Assembly (NCBI GenBank): GCA_030706605.1
Contig: JAUZOE010000002.1
Location: 176,564 to 240,563 of the forward strand
Reading direction: 5' to 3'
Origin: Bacteroidota bacterium
GTDB lineage: Bacteria; Bacteroidota; Bacteroidia; Chitinophagales; Chitinophagaceae
Length of the DNA: 64,000 bases
Positions 37,226 to 45,995 of the stretch are shown piece after piece (position 1 is the first letter of the stretch; every line of letters begins with the position of its first letter). The notes beneath the pieces are model-generated. The model searched no databases, was not told where the DNA came from, and worked only from the letters and a program-made list of their open reading frames with translations. A program made the translations under genes and the position numbers.

Positions 37226-39457
37226 ATGCAACGATCTACAATTAGGAAATTTATTTTATTCAATACCAAAAAAAAGAGTGGAGTAAAGAGCAATTTTATA
37301 ATCACAATGGTCAGCATTGTCTCTATTATTGGAATTGCTTCATGTACTTCTAAACCCAATAAACTATATACAAGTTGGGAGGCATATGGAGGTAATAAAG
37401 AAAGTAACCATTATTCTTCTCTAACTCAAATAGATACAGGAAATGTTTCACGATTGGAAGTGGCCTGGACTTATCATACAGGCGATGCAGACAGAATGAC
37501 GCAAATACAGGTAAACCCTATTATCATTGATAGTATTATGTATGGGGTTTCTCCAAAATTAAAACTCTTTGCACTGAATGCTGAAAACGGAAAACAGAAA
37601 TGGGTTTTTGATCCTGTTAATGAAGATTCCGGGTCCAAAAATTCCGGATATTTTAGTATGAATGTTTGCCGTGGAGTTACTTATTATACAAATGGTGAAA
37701 GTGATCAAAGAATATTTTATTCTGCAAGTTCCCTGTTATATTGTATTAATGCAATAACAGGCAAGCCTGTAAGATCATTTGGCGATAGTGGCAAAATTGA
37801 TTTACATAATGATCTTGGCAGAGATGTCAAAGACCTATATATAGCCTCTACTACGCCGGGCATTATTTATAAAGACATCATCATTATTGGCGACCGGGTT
37901 GCAGAAGATGCCGCTGCTGCACCTGGCTATATTCGGGCGTATGATTTACATACAGGTAAACTTCGCTGGATTTTTCATACCATTCCTCAGCCCGGCGAAT
38001 TCGGTTATCATTCATGGGATGATAAAGATGCATGGAAGCATATCGGCGGTGTAAATGCCTGGGCTGGTTTTAGTCTTGATGAAAAGCGAGGAATTTTATT
38101 TGCACCAACAGGTTCAGCCTCATATGATTTTTACGGTGGCAAAAGATTAGGTAATGATCTTTTTGCCAATTGCGTACTGGCATTGGATGCTTCAACAGGC
38201 AAAAGGATCTGGCATTTTCAAACAGTGCATCATGATGTTTGGGACAGGGATTTACCTACTGCGCCAATACTTGTTACTATTACAAAAGACGGAGAAAAAA
38301 TAGATGCTATAGCTCAAACAACAAAAAGTGGGTTTATCTTTCTGCTCAACAGAAATACTGGTGAACCAATTTACCCGGTGACTGAAACAACTATTCCCAC
38401 TGTAAGTGAGCTCGCAGGTGAAAAGCTTTCTCCGACGCAACCTATACCAACATGGCCCAAACCGTTTGCAAGGCAGTCATTAACCGAGCAGGATTTAAAT
38501 AACCTTGTAGCAGATTCTTCATACCAGGATATTAAAAATAAACTGGCAGGTTATAAAACAGGAAATATGTTCAATCCTCCGTCAAAAGAAGGTACTATTA
38601 TTTTTCCCGGCTTTGACGGAGGTGCTGAGTGGGGCGGCCCGGCATATGATCCTTCTACATCAATGTTGTATGTAAATGCAAGTGAGATGCCTTGGGTGCT
38701 TACGATGGTAGATGTAAAAGATAAACCTCAAACCAGTGAATCTAACCTGGAGGCAGGACAGCGGCTATACAACACTAAATGCATGAATTGCCATGGAACA
38801 CAGCGCCAGGGTAGCGGAAATTATCCTCCTCTTATTGGAGTTGATAAAAAATACAATGAGCAACAATTTATGCATCTAGTGTTATCAGGAAGAAGAATGA
38901 TGCCCGCTTTAAAACAATTATCATCCACAGAAATAAAAGCGCTTGCCTCATTTATACTCGAAAATAAAAAAGCGCAAAAAGAGAAATTTGTCCAACCTGA
39001 AAAATCAAAAGATCCCTGGTATAAGTTGCCTTATTCTGCTACCGGCTATAATAAATTTTTAACAAAGGAAGGTTATCCTGCAGTAAAACCGCCATGGGGA
39101 ACTCTTAATGCTATTGACCTGAATACCGGTGAACTAATATGGAAAGATACATTGGGAGATTATCCTGAACTGAGGGCAAAAGGGATACATAGCGGCACGG
39201 AAAATTATGGAGGCCCTGCTGTAACAGCAGGGGGACTTGTTTTTATTGCTGCCACAAGTGACTCAAAGATGAGAGCTTTTAACAAAAGAACAGGCAAATT
39301 ATTGTGGGAAACCAATTTACCCTCGTGTGGCTTTGCCACGCCTTCTGTTTACCAGGTTAATGGCAGACAGTATTTGGTAATTGCCTGCGGTGGTGGCAAG
39401 TTACATAAACCATCAGGTGATGCTTATGTGGCTTTTGCTTTACCTGAAAATAGATGA
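37226..39457 (+). CDS. PQQ-dependent dehydrogenase with inserted cytochrome c domain
   Basis: The product has 743 residues. The N-terminus holds a probable lipoprotein signal ending SIIGIASC. Residues 50-490 form PQQ beta-propeller blades (WEAYGGNKESNHYSSLTQID, HTGKLRWIFHT and FHTIPQPGEFGYHSWDD). A cytochrome c domain is inserted near 505-590 (heme motif CMNCH at about 519). Propeller blades then resume (LNAIDLNTGELIWKDTLGDY, TENYGGPAVTAGGLVFIAAT). It should oxidise a sugar or alcohol in the periplasm and pass electrons to its own heme. Substrate unknown; glucose is the usual guess. Confidence 0.9.
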   Translation: MQRSTIRKFILFNTKKKSGVKSNFIITMVSIVSIIGIASCTSKPNKLYTSWEAYGGNKESNHYSSLTQIDTGNVSRLEVAWTYHTGDADRMTQIQVNPIIIDSIMYGVSPKLKLFALNAENGKQKWVFDPVNEDSGSKNSGYFSMNVCRGVTYYTNGESDQRIFYSASSLLYCINAITGKPVRSFGDSGKIDLHNDLGRDVKDLYIASTTPGIIYKDIIIIGDRVAEDAAAAPGYIRAYDLHTGKLRWIFHTIPQPGEFGYHSWDDKDAWKHIGGVNAWAGFSLDEKRGILFAPTGSASYDFYGGKRLGNDLFANCVLALDASTGKRIWHFQTVHHDVWDRDLPTAPILVTITKDGEKIDAIAQTTKSGFIFLLNRNTGEPIYPVTETTIPTVSELAGEKLSPTQPIPTWPKPFARQSLTEQDLNNLVADSSYQDIKNKLAGYKTGNMFNPPSKEGTIIFPGFDGGAEWGGPAYDPSTSMLYVNASEMPWVLTMVDVKDKPQTSESNLEAGQRLYNTKCMNCHGTQRQGSGNYPPLIGVDKKYNEQQFMHLVLSGRRMMPALKQLSSTEIKALASFILENKKAQKEKFVQPEKSKDPWYKLPYSATGYNKFLTKEGYPAVKPPWGTLNAIDLNTGELIWKDTLGDYPELRAKGIHSGTENYGGPAVTAGGLVFIAATSDSKMRAFNKRTGKLLWETNLPSCGFATPSVYQVNGRQYLVIACGGGKLHKPSGDAYVAFALPENR

Positions 39458-39570
39458 ATGCGTATATATTTAGCATACAACTAAATAATATTATTTGACT
39501 ATGTACTCCTGATCAATAGGCAATAATCGATTTTTTAAACAGTATTTATTTAAAATATTTGATTAAGATT

Positions 39571-41361
39571 TTACAGACTATACTTCCCGTCTTCAATCAA
39601 TTTGGCTGCTATTAATCTTCTTGCGTCTTTACTATTGAAGGGGGCTGATTTTGTAAAACGTTTTAAGCCGAGGAGCATCATTTTTTGTTCATCGCCTTCA
39701 GCGAAAGAATTGATGGCTTCTTTACCAGCTTTTGCCAATGCATCTACCGCATCATTCAGGTAAACATGCAGCATGGCTAGCTGGATTTTATTATTTTCTT
39801 CGCCTGTTTTTTCTACTGCTTTAATTATACGCAACAACATGCTTTCTGCCACAAAAGTTTTAATTGACATATCTGCTATGTTCATAATAATTTCCTGTTC
39901 CTTGCTAAGGGTTGCCATTAGTTTTTGAACGGCTGCACCCGCTACCATCAGTATGCTTTTCTTCATATTGGCAATGGTTTTTAATTCGGTGGCAAAAGGT
40001 TTGTCATCACTGTCACCAAACTCAGGAATGCTCATTAATTCTTTCTGTACATTCTTTGCCGGTCCCATAAGATCAAGTTGTCCTTTCATGGCACGCTTCA
40101 GCATCATATCTACAGAAAGCAGCCGATTAATTTCATTGGTACCTTCAAAAATTCTATTGATTCGGCTATCGCGATAAGCCCGACTGATGCTATATTCATC
40201 ACTGAAACCATTCCCTCCATGTATTTGCACACCTTCATCCACTACATAATCCAACACTTCACTACCATGAACTTTTAGTATAGCACATTCAATAGCGAAT
40301 TCTTCTGCTGCTCCCAAAAGTGCTTCATTAAACGGTTTGCCTGCGGCCAATAATTCATGTTCTTTTTCATCTATCCATTTTGCTGTGCGATATAAAGCAC
40401 TTTCATCGGCATAGATTCTTATTGCCATTTCGGCCAGCTTGTATTTGATAGCGCCAAATTTTGAAATGGGTAATTTAAATTGTTCACGGGTATTGGCATA
40501 TTGAATGGATTCGGATAAGGCTCCTTTGGAACCACCCACAGCCGCTGCATCCAATTTTAGCCTCCCGATGTTTAAAATATTAAATGCAATGATGTGACCG
40601 CGGCCAATTTCGCCCAGGACATTCTCCACAGGTACTTTACAATCCTGAAAGTATAATTGAACAGTGGATGAACCTTTGATGCCCATCTTGTGTTCTTCCT
40701 GCCCTTGCGTAAATCCTTCCATGCCACGCTCAAGTATAAACGCAGTAAATTTATCACCATCTATTTTTGCAAACACAGTAAAAATATCAGCAAAACCGCC
40801 ATTAGTAATCCAGCATTTTTGGCCATTCAAAATATAATATTTTCCATCGGCAGAAAGAGTGGCAGTTGATTTTGCCCCTAATGCATCACTGCCACTACCG
40901 GGTTCTGTAAGTCCGTAAGATCCCTTCCACTCGCCGGTCGCAAGTTTGGGTATATACTTTTTCTTTTGTTCTTCAGTGCCAAAGTATAAAATCGGGAGTG
41001 TGCCAATACCAGCATGCGCGCTCATAGCCACGCTAAAAGAATACCCGCCTCCCAAAGCTTCACTCACTATAGTTGAGGTTACAAAGTCTTTTCCAATACC
41101 ACCATATTCTTCTGGCACAGAAGCACTTAAAAGACCCTGTTCACCTGCTTTTTCCATCAGGGCAGGCATTAGTCCGGGTTCTGCTTTGTCAATGCGATCC
41201 ATCATGGGCAATACTTCTGTTTTCAAAAACTGGAGGCACATGTCGCGTATCATTATTTGTTCCTCTGTAAAATCTTCCGGGGTAAAAATGTTATCGGTAT
41301 TTCCTGGCTTTATTAACCATTCCCCACCTTTTAATGTTGAAGCTATTGCTGTTGTTTCCAT
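39571..41361 (-). CDS. acyl-CoA dehydrogenase, long form
   Basis: The product has 596 residues. The dehydrogenase core (about 25-420) has SYGLTEPGSGSDALGAKST, KCWITNGGFADIFTVFAKID and a VQIHGGNGFSDEYSISRAYR block followed by RINRIFEGTNEINR. A C-terminal helical domain (about 440-596) makes it the long type related to very-long-chain enzymes. It introduces the first double bond in fatty acid beta-oxidation. It lies 71 nt downstream of the MarR gene on the same strand and is probably controlled by it. Confidence 0.93.
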   Translation of the reverse strand: METTAIASTLKGGEWLIKPGNTDNIFTPEDFTEEQIMIRDMCLQFLKTEVLPMMDRIDKAEPGLMPALMEKAGEQGLLSASVPEEYGGIGKDFVTSTIVSEALGGGYSFSVAMSAHAGIGTLPILYFGTEEQKKKYIPKLATGEWKGSYGLTEPGSGSDALGAKSTATLSADGKYYILNGQKCWITNGGFADIFTVFAKIDGDKFTAFILERGMEGFTQGQEEHKMGIKGSSTVQLYFQDCKVPVENVLGEIGRGHIIAFNILNIGRLKLDAAAVGGSKGALSESIQYANTREQFKLPISKFGAIKYKLAEMAIRIYADESALYRTAKWIDEKEHELLAAGKPFNEALLGAAEEFAIECAILKVHGSEVLDYVVDEGVQIHGGNGFSDEYSISRAYRDSRINRIFEGTNEINRLLSVDMMLKRAMKGQLDLMGPAKNVQKELMSIPEFGDSDDKPFATELKTIANMKKSILMVAGAAVQKLMATLSKEQEIIMNIADMSIKTFVAESMLLRIIKAVEKTGEENNKIQLAMLHVYLNDAVDALAKAGKEAINSFAEGDEQKMMLLGLKRFTKSAPFNSKDARRLIAAKLIEDGKYSL

Positions 41362-41432
41362 TATTTTTACTTTTATTTTGGATGAATTTCTTTTTATCAG
41401 AAAAGATTACAAACGTGCGGCCATTTCTGTTT

Positions 41433-41876
41433 TTACCTGGCCAGGTTATCATACACTATTTGTAATACTTCTTTTGCAATTTCAATCTGACCGTTGTTAA
41501 CTCCTTCAAGCGCTTCATTTAGAGTTCTGTTAGCAACTTCCATAGTTTTTTGCTCCAGTGTTTTTCCTTCTTTTGTTAGAAAAATAAGATTGCTTCTGCG
41601 ATCATTTTTTGAAGCTACTCTTTTTACCAGTTTTGATTTTTCAAGATTATCAACTAACCGTGTAATGCTGGGTTTATCCCGGAAAGTGCCTTCACACAAT
41701 TGCTGCTGACTTTGCCCCTCTTGTTTCCATAAATGATACAATACACTCCATTGTTCAATCGTAACATCTATGCCTGCTTCTTTAAAATTTTTCTGCAATC
41801 TTCTTGCAATGGCAGTAGATGCTTTGCCTGTAATAAAACTATAAAGTTCGCCTCTTTTAAATTGGTTGTTTAACAT
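41433..41876 (-). CDS. MarR family transcriptional regulator
   Basis: The start at ATG 41876 (MLNNQFKRGELYSF) gives 147 residues. An ATG eight codons upstream lies inside a perfect palindromic operator and is unlikely to be used. The winged-helix domain shows IEQWSVLYHLWKQEGQSQQQ, FRDKPSITRLVDNLEKSKLV and the wing RRSNLIFLTKEGK. MarR proteins are dimeric repressors released by small ligands. With the acyl-CoA dehydrogenase gene just downstream, control of fatty-acid degradation is the likely job. Confidence 0.93.
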   Translation of the reverse strand: MLNNQFKRGELYSFITGKASTAIARRLQKNFKEAGIDVTIEQWSVLYHLWKQEGQSQQQLCEGTFRDKPSITRLVDNLEKSKLVKRVASKNDRRSNLIFLTKEGKTLEQKTMEVANRTLNEALEGVNNGQIEIAKEVLQIVYDNLAR

Positions 41877-41905
41877 ATAGTTGTTTATGCAACTATACAA
41901 ATCTA
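41876..41905 (-). promoter_or_regulatory. marR promoter and palindromic operator
   Basis: A perfect 8-bp inverted repeat, TATAGTTG-N6-CAACTATA (41876-41897), directly precedes the preferred start codon. Immediately upstream on the minus strand is the box TAGATTTG (plus 41898-41905), matching TAnnTTTG. The operator thus covers the transcription start, as expected for an autorepressed MarR. Confidence 0.75.
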
Positions 41906-41986
41906 ATAATTTCTTTTGATTTGGAAAAATTATTTTTGCACTTTAATTGCTATTTAACCGGGTATCTGTATCAATAAAATTATTAC

Positions 41987-43150
41987 ATGACTTTCGTACT
42001 CATTACCATTTTTATTTTGCTTCCATACCTGGCCCTTATTTTTTACTACAGGAATAGTTGGATTAGCATGAAGGATTATGTTCCCGGCAAAATATTAGGC
42101 AGAAATGAATTGCCTTTTATCTCAATAATTATTGCCGCCAGAAATGAAGAAAAAAATATTGAAAATTGTCTTCAATCTTTATTTGTACAGTCTTACCCTC
42201 AAATCAGATTTGAAATTATTGTAACGGATGATCACTCTACAGATAATACGGTTTCTATTATTAATTCATTCCACAATGAGCAGGTTCGTGTAATAAATCT
42301 CAGTGATTTTACGAAGGATAAAACTTTAAATTCCTATAAAAAAAAATCTATTGAAACGGCTCTGCAATTTGCAAAGGGAAGTTTAATTGTAACTACAGAT
42401 GCGGATTGTATAGCGCCTCCAAAATGGCTGGAAACACTTGCCTTTTTTTATAATGAAAAAAATCCGGTATTTGTGGCTTTACCGGTTTCTTTCATAGATT
42501 ATTTACCAGGGGATTCTTTTTTTAATAAGGCTTTTACCATATTTCAAATTCTTGATTTTATGACGTTGCAGGGAATTACAGGAGCGTCGGTTAATAAACA
42601 GTTTCATAATATGTGTAATGGAGCGAACCTTGCATATGAAAAAAGAGTTTTTAATGAGGTAGGTGGGTTTCAGGGAATCGATAATATTGCCAGTGGAGAT
42701 GATATGTTATTGATGCAAAAAATTCAAAATGTTTATCCTGATCAAATAATGTTTTTAAAATCTCCGGAAGTAATTATGCAGACGCAGTCGTCGAAAACTT
42801 TAAAAGAGTTTAAGAATCAAAGAATCCGGTGGGCGAGCAAAGCAAACAAGTATACTGATAAAAAAATAGCAACAGCACTTCTGTTGGTTTATCTTTTCAA
42901 TGCCTGGATATTTATCCTTGGGGTTTCATCTTTTTTTTATGTGAAAGCCTTTTACTTATTTTTGATTTCTATCATATTAAAAACTATTGTTGAACTCGTT
43001 TTTATTTACCCCGTTGCAAAATTTTTTGGAAAGCAAAAATTATTATGGTGGTTTGCCCCGGTACAGCCTTTTCATATTTTCTATACGTTGATTGCTGGTT
43101 GGTTGGGAATGTTTGGTAGTTATCAATGGAAGGGGAGAAAGGTGAAATGA
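41987..43150 (+). CDS. family 2 glycosyltransferase, membrane-bound
   Basis: The product has 387 residues. A short N-terminal membrane helix is followed by the GT-A domain: PFISIIIAARNEEKNIENCL near residue 37, EIIVTDDHSTDNTV, the metal-binding TTDADCIAPPKW near 137 and SGDDMLLMQKI. The QxxRW-like motif NQRIRWASK lies near 275, then two to three membrane helices close the protein. It should add sugar to a lipid or polysaccharide at the inner membrane. Substrate unknown. Confidence 0.88.
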   Translation: MTFVLITIFILLPYLALIFYYRNSWISMKDYVPGKILGRNELPFISIIIAARNEEKNIENCLQSLFVQSYPQIRFEIIVTDDHSTDNTVSIINSFHNEQVRVINLSDFTKDKTLNSYKKKSIETALQFAKGSLIVTTDADCIAPPKWLETLAFFYNEKNPVFVALPVSFIDYLPGDSFFNKAFTIFQILDFMTLQGITGASVNKQFHNMCNGANLAYEKRVFNEVGGFQGIDNIASGDDMLLMQKIQNVYPDQIMFLKSPEVIMQTQSSKTLKEFKNQRIRWASKANKYTDKKIATALLLVYLFNAWIFILGVSSFFYVKAFYLFLISIILKTIVELVFIYPVAKFFGKQKLLWWFAPVQPFHIFYTLIAGWLGMFGSYQWKGRKVK

Positions 43151-43247
43151 ATTAATACTATCCGGATAATTTGTAAACTATTTTAGGAAAATAATAATAA
43201 AAATACAAGTGACCTTTTTCTCACTTAAGTTATCTATTTTTATTCCA

Positions 43248-44330
43248 ATGCAACAATCGTTTTCTTTTTCTCAAAACGCCTGGCGGAGACTTAAAAAAAA
43301 TAAGGGAGCAATGGTTGGGTTATTTATTATTTTGTTATCCGTGCTTATTGGCATTTTTGCTTATTTTTTAGGCACAGATTCTACCCCTAATGCTGACCGG
43401 GAAATAGTGGAAATCCAAGCCCGAAAACCAGGCTATAGCCAGCTATTTCTGAGGTTAAAAAAGGAGAAGCAAATTTCCACAACCGGATTTTTTAAACGAT
43501 TATTATTTGGAGCGGAGGATAAATATTTATATGTGCCAATCAACAGTTATGTTGAAAATGGTGATTCTGTTTCGGTTGAGAAATTTATTGATGAAGGTAT
43601 ACAGGAAAAGGAAGATTTTTCCAAAAGTGCTCTTTCCCCTGCTAACTGTATTGAATCAAAAACATTCTGGTTAGGCACTGATACTTTTGGCCGTGATATT
43701 CTTAGCCGTCTTCTTGTAGGAGTTCGTGTTAGCATTGCAGTAGGTCTTATTACCGTGTTGATTTCACTTTCCATAGGCATTTTCTTAGGTGCAATGGCAG
43801 GTTTTTTTGGTGGTAAAACTGACAACATTATTATGTGGTTTATCAATGTGATATGGAGCATGCCCACTTTGCTTTTGGTTTTTGGGATCACACTTACTTT
43901 GGGGAAGGGATTTTGGCAAATATTTATTGCCGTAGGATTAACAATGTGGGTAAGTGTTGCCCGGGTAGTTCGTGGTCAGGTGATGGCATTACGTGAGATG
44001 GAATACATCCAGGCAGCAAAAGCTTTAGGATTGAAAGATATGCGAATTATCTTACGCCATATCCTTCCTAACGTGCTTGGGCCGGTAATGGTGATTGCTG
44101 CCTCCAATTTTGCCAGCGCTATAATTATTGAAGCGGGGCTTAGCTTCCTGGGCGTAGGCATACAGCCACCGATGCCAAGTTGGGGATTGATGATTAAAGA
44201 AAATTATAATTTTATTATCACTCATAATCCCGCATTGGCCCTGGCACCCGGAGTTGCTATCATGATATTGGTATTAGCTTTTAATCTTTTGGGGAATGGT
44301 TTAAGAGATGCCCTGGACGTAAAAGGATAA
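43248..44330 (+). CDS. peptide/nickel-type ABC transporter permease (OppC/DppC-like)
   Basis: The ATG at 43248 (MQQSFSFSQNAWRRLKKNKG) is preferred to a GTG frame start at 43209, giving 360 residues. The N-terminal OppC_N helix (LKKNKGAMVGLFIILLSVLI) is followed by an unusually long periplasmic insert of about 95 residues. Then comes the permease domain: LGTDTFGRDILSRLLVGVRV, VRGQVMALREMEYIQAAKAL (EAA loop) and LSFLGVGIQPPMPSWGLMIK. It normally pairs with OppB, ATPases and a binding protein, none adjacent here, so its partners lie elsewhere. Confidence 0.9.
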   Translation: MQQSFSFSQNAWRRLKKNKGAMVGLFIILLSVLIGIFAYFLGTDSTPNADREIVEIQARKPGYSQLFLRLKKEKQISTTGFFKRLLFGAEDKYLYVPINSYVENGDSVSVEKFIDEGIQEKEDFSKSALSPANCIESKTFWLGTDTFGRDILSRLLVGVRVSIAVGLITVLISLSIGIFLGAMAGFFGGKTDNIIMWFINVIWSMPTLLLVFGITLTLGKGFWQIFIAVGLTMWVSVARVVRGQVMALREMEYIQAAKALGLKDMRIILRHILPNVLGPVMVIAASNFASAIIIEAGLSFLGVGIQPPMPSWGLMIKENYNFIITHNPALALAPGVAIMILVLAFNLLGNGLRDALDVKG

Positions 44331-44374
44331 AAGAAGATAGCATAAAAAACAGGATTTAATGGGATTATATATTT

Positions 44375-44848
44375 TTACTCTTCTTCATTTACTTTTACAC
44401 TTCTGTTAAAACTCTCTTCAAGTGAAATAAGCGTTTCTGTGCGTGCAATTCCTTTTATATTTTGCAAATTATCGTGCAGTACATGCCTAAGTTGATTAAT
44501 ATCTTTACATACAATTTCAATGTACATACTGTAGTTTCCGGTAGTATAATTCAGCCTGACAATTTCAGGAATCTTTTCCAATTCTTTAGCAACCATATCA
44601 TAAAGTGAGCTTTTTTCTAAAAATATTCCAACGAATGCTGTAATATCAAATCCCAGCTGTTTTAAATTTACTTTCAAACGTTTACCTTTAACTATGCCCA
44701 GCTCTTCCAATTTTTTTATCCTTACGTGGATAGTTCCTCCACTTACGAATAATTTCTTTCCTAATTCAGCATAAGGTGTTTCAGCATTTTCAAGCATTTC
44801 CTGAATGATATTCAAATCCAGTTTATCGATATTTAATTTTGTAGCCAT
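44375..44848 (-). CDS. Lrp/AsnC family transcriptional regulator
   Basis: The product has 157 residues. The N-terminal helix-turn-helix has LDLNIIQEMLENAETPYAEL and SGGTIHVRIKKLEELGIVKG; the C-terminal part is the RAM ligand-binding domain. Such regulators respond to leucine or other amino acids. The gene is divergent from the tRNA-like RNA gene at 44934-45206, and the shared AT-rich spacer would allow one to influence the other. Confidence 0.93.
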   Translation of the reverse strand: MATKLNIDKLDLNIIQEMLENAETPYAELGKKLFVSGGTIHVRIKKLEELGIVKGKRLKVNLKQLGFDITAFVGIFLEKSSLYDMVAKELEKIPEIVRLNYTTGNYSMYIEIVCKDINQLRHVLHDNLQNIKGIARTETLISLEESFNRSVKVNEEE

Positions 44849-44933
44849 AAGTAGTTTTATATTTAGACGTATTTTATTAATATGCTAATTTATTTAAAAT
44901 TTTTCTAAATTTAAAACATTTTTATTAAAATAT

Positions 44934-44964
44934 TTTGTCGTTAAGTTCATAATATTTAGATTTG
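44934..44964 (+). promoter_or_regulatory. Bacteroidota promoter of the tRNA-like RNA
   Basis: TTTG at 44934-44937, a 19-nt spacer, then TAGATTTG at 44957-44964: an exact match to the TTTG-N19-TAnnTTTG consensus. Transcription should start near 44971, about 16 nt before the first base pair of the tRNA-like fold. Confidence 0.8.
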
Positions 44965-44986
44965 CGTAAGATTAGTTCTTAAAAAT

Positions 44987-45157
44987 TGTGGGGTGATGAA
45001 ATTTTGGCAGACATGCCCTCTTGTCTCGGGGGTGAGGATAACAGGATAAACATAGCATAGAGCCGGAGAAATAGCAATATTGATCCGACCAGGGTCGACC
45101 ACTGAACTTTGTACTATCGCTAACTGCCTCGTGAAGGTTCGAGCCCTTCCCCTACAG
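44987..45157 (+). tRNA. tRNA-like RNA with Leu-type body and giant variable arm
   Basis: A cloverleaf can be drawn by hand. The acceptor stem pairs 44987-44993 (TGTGGGG) with 45150-45156. The D stem ATG/CAT (44996-44998, 45012-45014) closes a GG-containing loop of Leu type. The anticodon stem CCCTC/GGGGG (45016-45032) holds loop TTGTCTC. The T arm GAAGG-TTCGAGC-CCTTC (45133-45149) is canonical. The variable region (45033-45132) is 100 nt instead of about 15 and folds on itself: GAGG/CCTC, CAG/CTG, then TAGC and ATAG with CTAT and GCTA. Read conventionally the anticodon is GUC with an odd U37; the discriminator is G and no CCA is encoded. Promoter and terminator flank it. It may be a working non-canonical tRNA, a tRNA-derived regulatory RNA, or a decayed tRNA-Leu. 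Confidence 0.6.
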
Positions 45158-45170
45158 CTTCTTAAAATAA

Positions 45171-45206
45171 AAAGCCTTTGTAAATCAATTTACAGAGGCT
45201 TTTTTA
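45171..45206 (+). terminator. intrinsic terminator of the tRNA-like RNA
   Basis: A 14-bp stem with one G-T pair (45171-45184 with 45189-45202), a TCAA loop and a run of T to 45206. It lies 13 nt after the end of the tRNA-like fold and points in the same direction, so the RNA unit would be about 235 nt. Confidence 0.9.
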
Positions 45207-45240
45207 TTGAAGTTTTAATCTCATAAAACATCTCTACCTA

Positions 45241-45272
45241 TCAGTGCTACATCAAATCAGTGCTACATCAAA
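45241..45272. repeat. 16-bp perfect tandem repeat
   Basis: Two adjacent identical copies of TCAGTGCTACATCAAA, at 45241-45256 and 45257-45272, between the RNA terminator and the next gene. It may be a slippage duplication or a regulator site. Confidence 0.8.
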
Positions 45273-45375
45273 TAATTTTCCTGAAAAAGAAATCGGCAAA
45301 CTATCTTGCACATTGTTTTTTTATCATTTTGGGACAAATTTTTATTATTTTTCTACTCATTCATAATTTTTATTA

Positions 45376-45990
45376 ATGTTCAGCATTATTACGGGCAGTA
45401 TTATTTTAAGTCTTTTACATGCTACTATTCCTAATCATTGGTTGCCGGTAATCGCTATAGGTCGGAAAGAAAAATGGTCGGTCAGTGAAGTTACAGAGGT
45501 TACTTTTATTTCCGCGATTGCGCATGGGTTAAGTACGGTTATAATAGGGTTTATGTTGGGTTTTCTTGGGGCTCAAATGGCAGAAAAAATTGATCATTTT
45601 ACCCATTATATCGCACCTGCAATATTAATTTTGTTAGGTCTTATTTTTATTTATCGCCATCATAATCACAAACATTTTCACCTGGATGACGACATTAAAA
45701 AGAAGAAGTCTAAAAAGAAAATTATCCTGGCTTTGGTGCTGGCTATGTTCTTATCCCCTTGTATGGAAATTGAAGCGTACTTCTTACTAGCCGGTACTCA
45801 GGCCAAATGGCTGATTTGGTTTATAGCATCATTATATTTAATCATTACAACAGCGGGTATGGTGCTCCTGGTCAGATTTGCTTACAAAGGAGTATTAAAA
45901 TTGAACTGGCATACTTTAGAGCATAATGCAGGGATAATAACGGGTGTTACCTTAGTGGCGACGGGAATTCTTGCATTTTTTATTCAATAA
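45376..45990 (+). CDS. His-rich polytopic membrane protein, probable metal exporter partner
   Basis: The product has 204 residues with six membrane helices. The first helix has LLHATIPNHWLPVIAIGRKE, the third region AIAHGLSTVIIGFMLGF, and a cytosolic His-rich loop (YRHHNHKHFHLDDD near residue 95) precedes a lysine cluster. LSPCMEIEAYFLLAG carries a Cys in the fifth helix. The two-times-three helix pattern with HATIPNHW and HGLST recalls NicO/TauE-like exporters. The stop is followed 6 nt later by the P-type ATPase start, so a joint role in metal efflux is likely. The metal is unknown. Confidence 0.75.
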   Translation: MFSIITGSIILSLLHATIPNHWLPVIAIGRKEKWSVSEVTEVTFISAIAHGLSTVIIGFMLGFLGAQMAEKIDHFTHYIAPAILILLGLIFIYRHHNHKHFHLDDDIKKKKSKKKIILALVLAMFLSPCMEIEAYFLLAGTQAKWLIWFIASLYLIITTAGMVLLVRFAYKGVLKLNWHTLEHNAGIITGVTLVATGILAFFIQ

Positions 45991-45995
45991 ATATT

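Noticed and set aside
44987..45157. tmRNA, tRNA-Sec or tRNA with a group I intron
   Set aside because: Too short and without a tag-reading frame for tmRNA; anticodon is not UCA and the acceptor stem is 7 bp, against tRNA-Sec; the extra sequence lies in the variable arm, not the anticodon loop, and is too short for a group I intron.
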